A stretch of DNA of 64,000 nucleotides, taken from positions 1 to 64,000 of the forward strand of contig JAEUIE010000044.1 of NCBI GenBank assembly GCA_016795155.1. The letters run 5' to 3'. Positions within the stretch are counted from its first letter, which is position 1. Every line of letters starts with the position of its first letter. This document shows, in pieces, positions 28,611 to 37,411 of this stretch. A model generated the notes under the pieces. It was not told where the DNA came from, ran no database searches, and saw only the letters and a list, made by a program, of their open reading frames with translations. Origin of the DNA: Planctomycetia bacterium (GTDB lineage Bacteria > Planctomycetota > Planctomycetia > Gemmatales > HRBIN36). A program made the position numbers and the translations under genes.

Positions 28611-30851
28611 ATGGCTAAAGTCAAATTCGATGCGAAGGAATTCATGTTGCAGTATGGCGACCGCATCGGAGTCGGAATCGCAGGCTTCCTGGCATTGCTC
28701 TTCCTGGTATTTGCCATACTGGGCACCAGTGGTGGAGTATCTGCCGAACAGGTGAAAGACAGTGGCAAGAATGCCGACGACGCCATTCGTCGCTCCGAAG
28801 TGAACCCGGAGAAAATTGCACTCAAAGATGAGGCAACCGTCAAACCGCTGAATCAGATCGATGAACTTTCCCGTTCATTGACCAAACAGATTTCGATTGA
28901 TCAGCTTCAACTCGCTTATCGGTTCTTTGAACCTGAAGTCCCCCGTGGTAAATTCCGCTCCAATCCTAAAGTACTGGATGTCATCGAACTTGCAGTTGAA
29001 CCACTGATTGGAGCGTTCCGGATGTATGAAATCCGCTATGTCAATAACAATGAAGAAGTCATGGTGGTAACACCACGTGCTGGAGTCAAAGCACCCAACC
29101 TGGGACAGAATAAGAACAACTTTCAGCAGGGAAATGGCCAGAATCTTGGTACCGGCGGACCACCAGGGGGTGGATTGGCTGGTGGCGGACTAGGTATGGG
29201 ACAGGGTTCTGGTCGTGGAGGACCTCCAGGAGCAGGGAGAGGCAAACTCGGAGGTAAGGGTGGCTTAGCAGGGGGTAATCAAGGAAAAAGTACCACGACA
29301 ACGACTAAGGCTCCTTCAGGCAATCCTGGTGGTGATGAATCCATTTATACCTTTGTCTGGCAGAAGAATGTTGCTCCCAACGATATTCTTGGAGTAACCA
29401 TCAGACCCTTACGAAGTGCCTACATTGCAGCCACCTATCCGCACGGCAAGCAAACAGAAGAAATTGCCAAAAAACTGCAGATCCAGCCGTTTGAAGTGGA
29501 ACGTCTCTACCGTCGAATCGATGTTCAGCGACGTCGCATTATTCCCAAGGGCACTTTGCTGCCTGACGGAAAGTACACCGAAACCGAACTGGTGGAAGTC
29601 GCCAATCCACGAGATCGTTCCAAAATGGAATACAAAACTCAGGCTGATATCGACAAGGCGCTCGCATCACTTGACGACCAGAGTTCTGACAAGGATCGTG
29701 ATGCAGCAGCAGGATGGACCGATATTAATATCCGTAATGTTGCTGCAGTCATGCGGACAGCTTACTCGGTTGTTCGATCCAACAATGAGCCTTTCTATAC
29801 CGAAAAAGAATCAATCATTCAGGAATTGCTCGACTATGCAGGCCCCCGTATCGCCTTGCGATTGCCTCGCATGGTACGCAATGACGAGTATCCCGACATC
29901 ATGTCAAAGCTGCCAACGTTGATGGCAGCTGTGAAGAAAATCAAGGATGATGCCAAGGCAAAGATACCACCACCACCTCGTGACAGCCGCATTACCGGTG
30001 GTACCATGGAAGAATTTGAAGGCACAGGTGGAACCGAGTCGGAAGACTCGAAAAAGGATAAACCCAAGGATGCACCTGAACAGTCTTCGATCCCCGATTA
30101 TATTCCTATTCGCTTCATTGATGTTGATCTGCCAACCGAACTCGTTGGTGGAACCACCTATGAATATCGCATTCGCATGGTACTCAATAACCCGAACTTC
30201 AAGCGGGAGAGCGATGTTGCAGCTCCGGAATATGCTCGCGATGAAATGCTCTTCGGAGATTGGAGTAAAGCCGCACGAGTTTCCTTTGAACCTGATGACC
30301 TGATTTATGCCGGCGAGCGGGATCGTGCCAAAGGTACCACCGATGACCGTGAGAAGGACAAAGTTCCCGTGCAATTGCACAGTTGGCTGGGCAAGGCCCG
30401 CACGCTGGGTGGCAATGAAATGGACTTCGCACTCGTGGGCGACTGGTGGGTGGAAAAACTGCTGATTGGCCGTGGAGAATATATTGGTCGTTCACCAGAT
30501 GCACCCGGAGCTGCTGGCGAATCGAATCTGGTGCAGTGGATTTCCTATGCATTTGATTCGGTAAACAATAAAGTCGGTGCGGATGTTCAAAAGAAAACCA
30601 GGACACTTGATCTCTACACCGAGAATCTGCTAGTTGATTTCCATGGTGGTACTTACCAGTCGTATCGTTCCGATTTCGCCCGTACCACCAAGCGGGAAGA
30701 TGTACCTGCTGAACTGCTGATTCTAACAGCCGATGGCAGGCTGATTGCCCGTCAAACTGGCGATGATGCCCAGGATACAGGTCGGCAGAAACGTCTCGAG
30801 CATTGGAAGAACTGGGTAGAAAAACTGCACAAACCTGGTGACAAGAAATAA
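28611..30851 (+). CDS. membrane-anchored glycine-rich protein of the pilM operon, unrecognised
   Basis: A 746-residue protein with an amphipathic start and one TM segment (residues about 20-42, VGIAGFLALLFLVFAILG), then an extracytoplasmic body. A glycine-rich linker (residues about 177-225, GGPPGGGLAGGGLGMG) splits an N-terminal mixed domain from a larger C-terminal part. The latter includes YEYRIRMVLNNPNFKRESDVA, reminiscent of fibronectin-like or Ig-like strands. It could fill the role of PilP or another alignment-complex subunit, but no family motif is visible. It is 60 bp after the previous gene and ends 38 bp before a strong hairpin. Confidence 0.65.
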   Translation: MAKVKFDAKEFMLQYGDRIGVGIAGFLALLFLVFAILGTSGGVSAEQVKDSGKNADDAIRRSEVNPEKIALKDEATVKPLNQIDELSRSLTKQISIDQLQLAYRFFEPEVPRGKFRSNPKVLDVIELAVEPLIGAFRMYEIRYVNNNEEVMVVTPRAGVKAPNLGQNKNNFQQGNGQNLGTGGPPGGGLAGGGLGMGQGSGRGGPPGAGRGKLGGKGGLAGGNQGKSTTTTTKAPSGNPGGDESIYTFVWQKNVAPNDILGVTIRPLRSAYIAATYPHGKQTEEIAKKLQIQPFEVERLYRRIDVQRRRIIPKGTLLPDGKYTETELVEVANPRDRSKMEYKTQADIDKALASLDDQSSDKDRDAAAGWTDINIRNVAAVMRTAYSVVRSNNEPFYTEKESIIQELLDYAGPRIALRLPRMVRNDEYPDIMSKLPTLMAAVKKIKDDAKAKIPPPPRDSRITGGTMEEFEGTGGTESEDSKKDKPKDAPEQSSIPDYIPIRFIDVDLPTELVGGTTYEYRIRMVLNNPNFKRESDVAAPEYARDEMLFGDWSKAARVSFEPDDLIYAGERDRAKGTTDDREKDKVPVQLHSWLGKARTLGGNEMDFALVGDWWVEKLLIGRGEYIGRSPDAPGAAGESNLVQWISYAFDSVNNKVGADVQKKTRTLDLYTENLLVDFHGGTYQSYRSDFARTTKREDVPAELLILTADGRLIARQTGDDAQDTGRQKRLEHWKNWVEKLHKPGDKK

Positions 30852-30888
30852 GCTGATTCCACTTGACCAATCAGGAATCCACGTTATG

Positions 30889-30920
30889 AACCCTCCTGCT
30901 GAGAAATCTGCAGGAGGGTT
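30889..30920 (+). promoter_or_regulatory. perfect 11-bp hairpin covering the ribosome binding site
   Basis: AACCCTCCTGC (30889-30899) pairs exactly with GCAGGAGGGTT (30910-30920) around a 10-nt loop. The 3' arm contains AGGAGGG, which is the only good Shine-Dalgarno sequence for the ATG at 30925. It also ends in TTT, so the structure could act as a weak intrinsic terminator for the pilM operon, as a switch hiding the ribosome binding site, or as both. Confidence 0.75.
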
Positions 30921-30924
30921 TACT

Positions 30925-31323
30925 ATGCGCACCGTTCTTCGCTGGATGCTGACCCTGTGTCTGCTCGCTGGCTGTCTGGCTGGCCTGCATTTCTGGCTGC
31001 AGGAATATCAGAAACCCCTGGTGCGCAGTGAAATTGAAGAACCGCTGTTCACCGTTGCCGACGCCGAATACTCCAAGGCCCTGCAGGAAGGTAGACAGGT
31101 GATTCGGTACGGTCCACTTCCTGGATCGGCTTTTTATGCGGGCAGTCTGGCCTTTCAACAGCCGGAAGAAGCACTGGCTTGGCTCAAATCAACAGGTTAT
31201 TGGGACAAAGGCTGGCGGGTGTTTGAACTCACCGGCGATTTCCTGAAGGATACGCACCTGATCCGAGGCCTGGCACACACCAATAAAACGCTGCTCATCA
31301 GCCGGGAAGTGCCGGTTCACTAA
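30925..31323 (+). CDS. small membrane or lipoprotein, unknown function
   Basis: A 132-residue protein with a hydrophobic N-terminus (residues 3-22) containing LLAGC, which could serve as a lipobox or simply as a signal anchor. The rest is a small alpha/beta domain (RQVIRYGPLPGSAFYAG; EEALAWLKSTGYWDKGWRVFELTGDF). I recognise no family. The start at 30925 is chosen because the AGGAGGG site lies 7-10 nt before it; the frame is open further upstream but without a start that has a binding site. It follows the pilM operon and precedes the DoxX-like gene. Confidence 0.65.
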   Translation: MRTVLRWMLTLCLLAGCLAGLHFWLQEYQKPLVRSEIEEPLFTVADAEYSKALQEGRQVIRYGPLPGSAFYAGSLAFQQPEEALAWLKSTGYWDKGWRVFELTGDFLKDTHLIRGLAHTNKTLLISREVPVH

Positions 31324-31426
31324 ATGACTGTATTTCAAGCGATTCAGGGTTCAGATGCTACCCAAACGCTACCTGCTCTGGTAGTGTAAAAGGATTCCTA
31401 CCCTGTTGGTTGCTTGAATCGTTGTG

Positions 31427-32710
31427 ATGAAGAAATCCTGCTGCTGTACCAAGACATCCTGGCCCACCCGTTTCTTCCTGGTGCTGTTAAGGCTGGCCAT
31501 AGGCTGGCATCTTTTCATCGAAGGCGCCACCAAGCTGGAAACCTGGAGCGTCGGGCCATCCATCTCCAATAAGCCTTTTTCCAGCCGAGGCTACCTGCAG
31601 CAATCGCAAGGACCGCTCGGTCCGTTGTTCAGGAATATGGCTGGCGACCCCGATGCTACTCTGCTGACCTTGCTTGATACCAGCAGTCAGGCAATTCCCC
31701 CTGCTCTGGAAAAACAGTGGCAGGACTATGTCAACCGCTATTCAGCTCACTACCAACTCGACAATGCACAGCGACAACAGGCAGATATCCTGCTGAAACA
31801 GCACCTGCAGATGTTACAGACATGGTTCAAGGATGGCAAAAAGGAAGTAACCCGGGATTACCCGTTTGCCACCACTATTCCCACCCTCAGCACTGCTACA
31901 CGCATCAGCACGTATCGCAACAAGCATCAGGAACTCAGGGGCTACATCGATCAGTGGAATGTGCTCTTCAGCAAGGATGTCACCAAATCACGAGTGAGTG
32001 CGCTTCGCAGCGAGGTTAGTAAACTGCGAACCGAACTGCAACAGGATCTTGACGAACTGCAGAAGAAGCTGGGACAAGAACTGGATAAACTGCTGACGAA
32101 GGAACAGGAAGCAATTGATTTCGAAAAGTACATGGGCAGACTAATAAGCGCCTCGAATTCCGAAGGCAACAGCTCTGACCATCAGGCACTGGCAGAATTA
32201 AAACAAGCAGCACGTGAGGTTAAGAATAGTACTTTCACAGTGAATTGGGACACATTCAATACTTATCCTGAATCGGTGATCAGCGCTTTTCTGCAGGATC
32301 CGGACTATCGCAAGCTGGCCAATCGCATTGGCAAACGGGAAATGGCTCCACCCTTGCGTGTAGAAGATACCCGCCTGCTCGACTGGGCAGACCGTTCCGT
32401 CGCCTGGGGCCTGACACTGGCGGGCCTCGGATTGCTTCTGGGATGTTTCACTCGCTTGAGTAGCCTGGTGGGCGCTGGATTGCTCATGCTTTTTTATGTC
32501 TCTCTGCCTCCCCTTCCCGATTTGCCTGAAAACCCGCTCGCTGAGGGTAAGTATCTCTTTGTCAATAAGAACCTGATTGAAGCACTTGCACTCCTGGTGC
32601 TGGCAACCACTGCATCAGGCCGCTGGTTCGGCATTGATGCGCTGCTCTCCTGTATCTGGCCGTTCAAATATTTCTGGCCAGGAGAGAAGCCAGAAGCAAG
32701 TAGCAAGTAG
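31427..32710 (+). CDS. DoxX-like membrane protein with a large central insert
   Basis: A 427-residue protein. It opens with the DoxX-type helix (FFLVLLRLAIGWHLFIEGATKLE) and closes with three DoxX helices (SVAWGLTLAGLGLLLGCFTRLSSLVGAGLL; NKNLIEALALLVLATTASGRWFGID). Between them is an approximately 250-residue soluble insert, helical and charged, with a likely coiled coil (LRTELQQDLDELQKKLGQELDKLL). DoxX relatives are linked to quinone or thiosulfate redox steps, but no activity can be assigned here. The last four residues and stop come from a heptamer repeat. An upstream GTG at 31424 is an alternative start. Confidence 0.78.
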   Translation: MKKSCCCTKTSWPTRFFLVLLRLAIGWHLFIEGATKLETWSVGPSISNKPFSSRGYLQQSQGPLGPLFRNMAGDPDATLLTLLDTSSQAIPPALEKQWQDYVNRYSAHYQLDNAQRQQADILLKQHLQMLQTWFKDGKKEVTRDYPFATTIPTLSTATRISTYRNKHQELRGYIDQWNVLFSKDVTKSRVSALRSEVSKLRTELQQDLDELQKKLGQELDKLLTKEQEAIDFEKYMGRLISASNSEGNSSDHQALAELKQAAREVKNSTFTVNWDTFNTYPESVISAFLQDPDYRKLANRIGKREMAPPLRVEDTRLLDWADRSVAWGLTLAGLGLLLGCFTRLSSLVGAGLLMLFYVSLPPLPDLPENPLAEGKYLFVNKNLIEALALLVLATTASGRWFGIDALLSCIWPFKYFWPGEKPEASSK

Positions 32711-32790
32711 ACAGGAGCCAGGAGAAAAACAACAACCGCCTTGATCCCGAGCACTGGGAACTGAGAACTAAGCACTGAGCACTAAAGAGA
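32695..32790 (+). repeat. two heptamer repeat blocks between the DoxX-like and oxidoreductase genes
   Basis: At 32695-32708 AGCAAGT is repeated twice; it encodes the C-terminus of the DoxX-like protein and supplies its TAG stop. At 32749-32783 five units follow in register: GAGCACT, GGGAACT, GAGAACT, AAGCACT, GAGCACT. They run into AAAGAGAGAGAG, which ends a few bases before the ATG at 32798, so the repeat array borders or supplies the ribosome binding site of the next gene. Confidence 0.75.
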
Positions 32791-32797
32791 GAGAGCC

Positions 32798-34447
32798 ATG
32801 GCCATCGACTTAACCCCCGCCGAGCGTGAAATAGGAAAAGCGAACTTTCAGGGCGTGGTGGGCAGCCATTACAACGCCAACCAGCCCAACCGCAGACAGT
32901 TCATGAAAGGGGCACTCGCTGCTGCCGGTACTGTGCCTGTCGGCGCTGCTGCCTACTATGGCTACAAGAAACTGCAGGGCGGGCCGGTGAAAGCTGGCCT
33001 CATCGGCTCCGGCGATGAAGGTGGTGTGCTCGTTGGTGAGCACAATCCTGAGTATCTCGAATTCATTGGTGTGGCTGACATTCGGCCATTCAACCGTCGT
33101 CGCATCTTCGATGGGGAGCCGCGTGGCCCACGCAAGGGGTTCAACAAAATCTACGGCTCGCGTGCCAACAACATCAAGGTTTACAGCAACTATTCGGAAC
33201 TGCTCGATAACCCTGAAATCAAAATCGTCGTTATTGCCCTGCCTTTGCATCTGCATGCACCGGTAGCCATTGAAGCGTTGAACAAAGGCAAGCACGTTCT
33301 CTGTGAAAAGCTGATGGCATGGAATATCACGCAGTGTAAAGAAATGATCCGTGCTGCAGAAAAGTATGATCGTTGCCTGTCCATCGGGCATCAGCGGCAT
33401 TACAGCATGCTGTACGCTCATGCAGTGGAAGTGCTGAACGCCGGCGAAATCGGCGATATCCACCACATCCGGGCGTTCTGGCATCGCAATAATTCCTTGC
33501 CTCGACTGGATAAGAACGGCGTACAGATGATGGAAGACATGGTTGACCACTTAACCGGGAAGAAGACCGGCAAAATGATCCCCATGTGGCGTGATGGCTG
33601 GCGACCGGAAATTCCTCCCGATGATCGCCAGGAACTCGAAGCCAAGGTTAGACAATTAGGCTATTACAGCCTGGAGGAACTGGTCCGCTGGAGACTCTAC
33701 GACCGCACCGGTGGCGGCCTGATGGCGGAGCTTGGCTCACACCAACTCGATGCCTGCAGTATTTTCCTGGGCAAAGTGAAACCCCTCGCTGTCACTGCTA
33801 TCGGCGGAAAATATTTCTACCGCGATGACCGCGATGCAGAAGATCATGTTTTCTGCACATTTGAATTTCCAGGCAAGAACTACTGGAAAGACCAACCCTG
33901 GGGTGAAGTGAACGACAAGGATGACAAAGTCATTGTCACCTATAGCTCGATCAACTCCAACAGCTACGAACCTTGGGGCGAATGTGTCATGGGCACTAAA
34001 GGCACCATGATTGTGGAAAAAGAAGAAACGGTGATGCTGTATGGCAGCGGAGGTAAGGGCGCTGCAGTCACTACCAGCACGGCAGGTGCCGGCGCACCAG
34101 CTACTGCAGCTTCTTCCACCTGGGAAGCCGCTACCGCCAAGGGTAAATCAGCTCTGGGCAGCGATGGCCCGGTTTCACGAGGCTACCGGGAAGAAATGGA
34201 GCACTTTGCCTACTGTGTGAAAATGTGGGAAGACAAGAATGTCAAACCCGCTGAACGTCCTCACCCGCGCTGTGAAGGCACCGTGGCGATGGCAGATGCG
34301 ATTATCGCTCTCACGGCCAACCGTGCCATGCGAGGCCATGCAGGCAACCAGTTCCAGCCCCTGCGTATCGTGTTCCAGAAAGACTGGTACGATCCGAAAA
34401 GTGATGCTGTACCGGATGCTGATGCCACCGTGAAAACAGTCAGTTAA
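32798..34447 (+). CDS. Gfo/Idh/MocA family oxidoreductase with Tat-type leader
   Basis: A 549-residue NAD(P)-dependent oxidoreductase. The N-terminus has RRQFMKGALAAAG, a twin-arginine-type leader placed after about 30 residues, so export is likely but the long n-region is unusual. The Rossmann fold starts at KAGLIGSGDEGG, with EKLMAWN carrying the usual catalytic lysine of the EKP motif and a GSHQLDACSIF helix. An alanine/threonine-rich low-complexity stretch (STAGAGAPATAASS, near residue 430) interrupts the C-terminal domain. The substrate is unknown, probably a sugar or cyclitol. Planctomycetes carry many such paralogues. Confidence 0.9.
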   Translation: MAIDLTPAEREIGKANFQGVVGSHYNANQPNRRQFMKGALAAAGTVPVGAAAYYGYKKLQGGPVKAGLIGSGDEGGVLVGEHNPEYLEFIGVADIRPFNRRRIFDGEPRGPRKGFNKIYGSRANNIKVYSNYSELLDNPEIKIVVIALPLHLHAPVAIEALNKGKHVLCEKLMAWNITQCKEMIRAAEKYDRCLSIGHQRHYSMLYAHAVEVLNAGEIGDIHHIRAFWHRNNSLPRLDKNGVQMMEDMVDHLTGKKTGKMIPMWRDGWRPEIPPDDRQELEAKVRQLGYYSLEELVRWRLYDRTGGGLMAELGSHQLDACSIFLGKVKPLAVTAIGGKYFYRDDRDAEDHVFCTFEFPGKNYWKDQPWGEVNDKDDKVIVTYSSINSNSYEPWGECVMGTKGTMIVEKEETVMLYGSGGKGAAVTTSTAGAGAPATAASSTWEAATAKGKSALGSDGPVSRGYREEMEHFAYCVKMWEDKNVKPAERPHPRCEGTVAMADAIIALTANRAMRGHAGNQFQPLRIVFQKDWYDPKSDAVPDADATVKTVS

Positions 34448-34449
34448 TG

Positions 34450-35931
34450 CTAATGTGTCTTGGCCCACTTCTTTTCGAGATGCCGGGCCAGCCAGCCTAA
34501 TGGCACTGACATCAACAGATACAGGGTGGCTGTCGCCAGGCCAATCTCCAGGTACTGGTTGGCTGGCTTGGAAAGAATCTGAAACTGCTTCGATAATTCC
34601 ACCAGCGATATGGCACTGACCAGGCTGGTATCCTTGAACAGTGCTACAAAATCATTGGTCATGGGCGGCAGAATACTGCGCATGGCTTGAGGCAGAATGA
34701 TCCGGCGAAAAGTCAATCGCTTAGGCATCCCCAGGGCGGCAGCGGCTTCCCATTGTCCTTTCGGCACGGCAGACAAACCTGCACGATAGACTTCGGCCTC
34801 GTAAGCAGCGTAGTTCAATCCAAATGCAAGAATGGCGACAAACTCTGGGCCGTAATTGCGATAGTCTTCACCCAGAAGTAAGACCACCAGGTTGCCTATC
34901 TGTGGCACACCATAGTAGAGAACATAGAGCAGAAACAGAACCGGAATGCCACGGAAGAACTCGACATAAGCAATGGAGATAAACTGTAACGGCCTGCTGC
35001 CATAGAGCCGCATCAGGGCGATAGGCAAGCCGATAATGATGGCGAGCAGCATGCTGAGCACTGCAATGCGGATAGTGACCTTGGCCCCTTCCCAGAGAAG
35101 TTTCAGGTATCCACCTTCGCCAAACATCTGGTACGGCTTGTTTGCTTCGCCTGCAACATCCTGTGGCTTGTTCAGTTCCTGTTGATCGTCATTCCACAGG
35201 TTCCATTTTTCGTAGATGCGTTGTAACGAGCCATCGTTCCACAATTCCTGCAATGCCTGGTCAACCTTGCCTGCAAATGCCTCATCTTCCTTCCGCAGCA
35301 CTATGACGTAATACCCCTTGGCAAAAGGCGGCCCGGCAAACTGCAGCTTGGGATTGGGCTTGGCATACGTCACTGCCATCGGCTGATCGAGTAGCACAGC
35401 ATCAATGCGGCCCAGCTCCAGGTCGCGATAGGCATCGGTCGGCCCGTTGTAGAGTTTCTTTTGTATGTTCCTGGCATTCAGGATGCGGTCGGCAGCGGTT
35501 TCCTCCATCGTACCTACTATCGCATTCTTCTTCAGGCAATCTTCCAATGAAGCAAACCGTGTATCGCCTTTCCGGGTCACTAACTGCTGCTGGTAAACGT
35601 AATAAGGACGACTGAGCCGGAACTGCGCTGCCCGATCTGGCGTCGCTTCGATGCCATTGAGCGCCAACTGGTAGTCGCCACGCTTGAGACCGTTGGTAAG
35701 TTCCTTGAATTCATTTTGCACAAACTCCATCGGTTTGCCGAGCTTCTGCCCTAAAGCTTGTGCGAGTTCTACTTCATAACCCAGGTAGTTGGCAGAGTTA
35801 TTGGGATCACGAAAAATATACGGGGCTCCACCTTCTGCATCGGAACCCCAGCGGATGACGACCGTTTCTGAAGGCTTGCAGCCGGTTAGGCAAAGTAGCA
35901 ATAACAGTACCACCTTGAGATGTTGTTTCAT
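34450..35931 (-). CDS. polar amino acid ABC transporter: binding protein fused to permease
   Basis: A fusion of about 493 residues. A lipoprotein signal (LLLLLCLTGC) is followed by a family 3 periplasmic solute-binding domain (about 25-265: GYEVELAQALGQKLGK, DYQLALNGIEATPDRA, GRIDAVLLDQP). Then comes a His/Glu/Gln/Arg-type permease domain (about 285-490) with the EAA loop EVYRAGLSAVPKGQWEAAAALGM. This puts receptor and channel in one chain, as in GlnP-type importers. No ATPase gene is nearby. The start at 35931 is preferred over an in-frame start 18 nt upstream because the signal peptide begins there. It is separated from the upstream transporter gene by a terminator. Confidence 0.92.
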   Translation of the reverse strand: MKQHLKVVLLLLLCLTGCKPSETVVIRWGSDAEGGAPYIFRDPNNSANYLGYEVELAQALGQKLGKPMEFVQNEFKELTNGLKRGDYQLALNGIEATPDRAAQFRLSRPYYVYQQQLVTRKGDTRFASLEDCLKKNAIVGTMEETAADRILNARNIQKKLYNGPTDAYRDLELGRIDAVLLDQPMAVTYAKPNPKLQFAGPPFAKGYYVIVLRKEDEAFAGKVDQALQELWNDGSLQRIYEKWNLWNDDQQELNKPQDVAGEANKPYQMFGEGGYLKLLWEGAKVTIRIAVLSMLLAIIIGLPIALMRLYGSRPLQFISIAYVEFFRGIPVLFLLYVLYYGVPQIGNLVVLLLGEDYRNYGPEFVAILAFGLNYAAYEAEVYRAGLSAVPKGQWEAAAALGMPKRLTFRRIILPQAMRSILPPMTNDFVALFKDTSLVSAISLVELSKQFQILSKPANQYLEIGLATATLYLLMSVPLGWLARHLEKKWAKTH

Positions 35932-35956
35932 CGATATTGCCAGTCCCACGACATGG

Positions 35957-35993
35957 AAAAACCCTGTTGCATGTATGCTGCAGGCAACAGGGT
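35957..35993 (-). terminator. intrinsic terminator after the first POT gene
   Basis: On the minus strand ACCCTGTTGC pairs with GCAACAGGGT (10 bp, 13-nt loop) and is followed by TTTTCC. It lies 16 nt past the stop codon of the transporter gene at 36009 and before the ABC fusion gene, so it should end the transporter transcript. Confidence 0.8.
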
Positions 35994-36008
35994 AAAAATC
36001 CGATCGAG

Positions 36009-37400
36009 TTATTTACCGTTGATATGAGCCAGATGGAATTTACGGCCAATGATCAGTACCAGTACTGCTGCAATCAAAGGCAAGGCAGTATCGACACCGA
36101 AAAAAGCAAAGGGTGACATCGGGAAAGCGGCATCCGGGTTAGCATAGTTTCTCGCCCAGAAGGAATTGATGAAATTGGCTATGGCATTGGTCATGAGAAA
36201 ACAGGCCGTGATCAAACTCTTCATGCTGGATGGTGCCTGGCCATAGGAGAAATCGAGACCTGTACCATAGGTCAGAACCTCTCCCAAGGTCAGCAGGAAA
36301 TAAGCCAGTATCAGCCACAGGCAATTCACTTTAGCGCCATCGGCGGACATGTAAGCACACAGGGTCATGATCAGGGGTCCACAGGCGGTAAACACCAGCC
36401 CGATGGATATCTTCTGAATAGGGGAAATGCGACGGCCGGTTGGATCAACGCGTGGCCAGAAGAAACTGAAGAATGGAATCAGAATGAGAACGCCGAGCGA
36501 ATTGATCCATTGAAATGCGTCTGCAGACAACTGAGCCGGTCCGCCAACTGCTGCCAGCCAGGGTGTGTTCAAATCCATGTTCTTATCTGCAAAGAGCACC
36601 CATTGTGTATCATTGTGCTCGTAAGGCAACCAGAACAGCACATACATGGCAAACACGCCAAGCAGAGAGGTTATTACCTTCCATTGCTTTTTTCTTTCTT
36701 CAGGAGTCATCGGTGGTTGCGGGCCAGGCTTTTCAATGGCGTAATGTTTTCTACCAACGGCGAAGGCGATCAGCGCGCCGATCATGAGCAGCGCTGGTAT
36801 GGAAAAAGCCACCTGGTAGGCAAAGGACATGGCCTGATCCTGTGCTGCCGTCTGCTGTGTGATATCCTTGGGCTGCTCACCCTGGACATAATCTCGTACC
36901 AGAGGGAGCGCGAGCATCGAGAGGAGTGCACCTACATTGATGGAGAAATAAAACCAGAGGAAACCGTTTGCACGCAGGTTGACGTTGCCAGGCCTTTTCT
37001 GGTCGTAGGTCATGCCCAGCAGTGATGAGATGTTCGGCTTGATGACTCCGCTGCCGAAGGCAAGCAAGCCCAGGGCAAAGAAGAGCATGGACCTGTCGCC
37101 ATACGCCAGCATCATCTGGCCAATAACGTAAGGAATGGAAAACCAGACGATGGTCCAGTATTTACCGAAATACCGGTCAGCAACATACCCGCCTAGCAAG
37201 GGCAACAGGTAACAGGCCATCTTGAACCAGTAATAATACGATGATGCATCGGCTTCATCGATCTGCAGACTCTTGGTCATGAAGAGCATCAGAATAGCAC
37301 GCATGCCGTAGTAGCATGCACGTTCTGCAAATTCACCCCAGAAGATAAAATACAGTGCGCTGGGATGCTTGCTACTCGTGCTGGGAGAGTCCTGTGACAT
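36009..37400 (-). CDS. POT/PTR2 family proton-dependent oligopeptide transporter
   Basis: A 463-residue MFS protein with the POT proton-coupling motif (FWGEFAERACYYGM, ExxER-x-x-YYG) and the FGSGVIKPNISSLLGMTYD segment. FYFSINVGALLS (the PTR2 signature) follows. About 12-14 TM helices are visible. It should import di- and tripeptides with protons. It is 11 bp downstream of a paralogue, and the two are co-directional. Confidence 0.92.
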   Translation of the reverse strand: MSQDSPSTSSKHPSALYFIFWGEFAERACYYGMRAILMLFMTKSLQIDEADASSYYYWFKMACYLLPLLGGYVADRYFGKYWTIVWFSIPYVIGQMMLAYGDRSMLFFALGLLAFGSGVIKPNISSLLGMTYDQKRPGNVNLRANGFLWFYFSINVGALLSMLALPLVRDYVQGEQPKDITQQTAAQDQAMSFAYQVAFSIPALLMIGALIAFAVGRKHYAIEKPGPQPPMTPEERKKQWKVITSLLGVFAMYVLFWLPYEHNDTQWVLFADKNMDLNTPWLAAVGGPAQLSADAFQWINSLGVLILIPFFSFFWPRVDPTGRRISPIQKISIGLVFTACGPLIMTLCAYMSADGAKVNCLWLILAYFLLTLGEVLTYGTGLDFSYGQAPSSMKSLITACFLMTNAIANFINSFWARNYANPDAAFPMSPFAFFGVDTALPLIAAVLVLIIGRKFHLAHINGK

Positions 37401-37411
37401 AGATCACCTGT

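Noticed and set aside
25540-29290. Glycine-rich segments as possible collagen-like repeats
   Set aside because: There is no regular G-x-y periodicity; the runs are irregular GGG and GGLG blocks, better described as flexible linkers.
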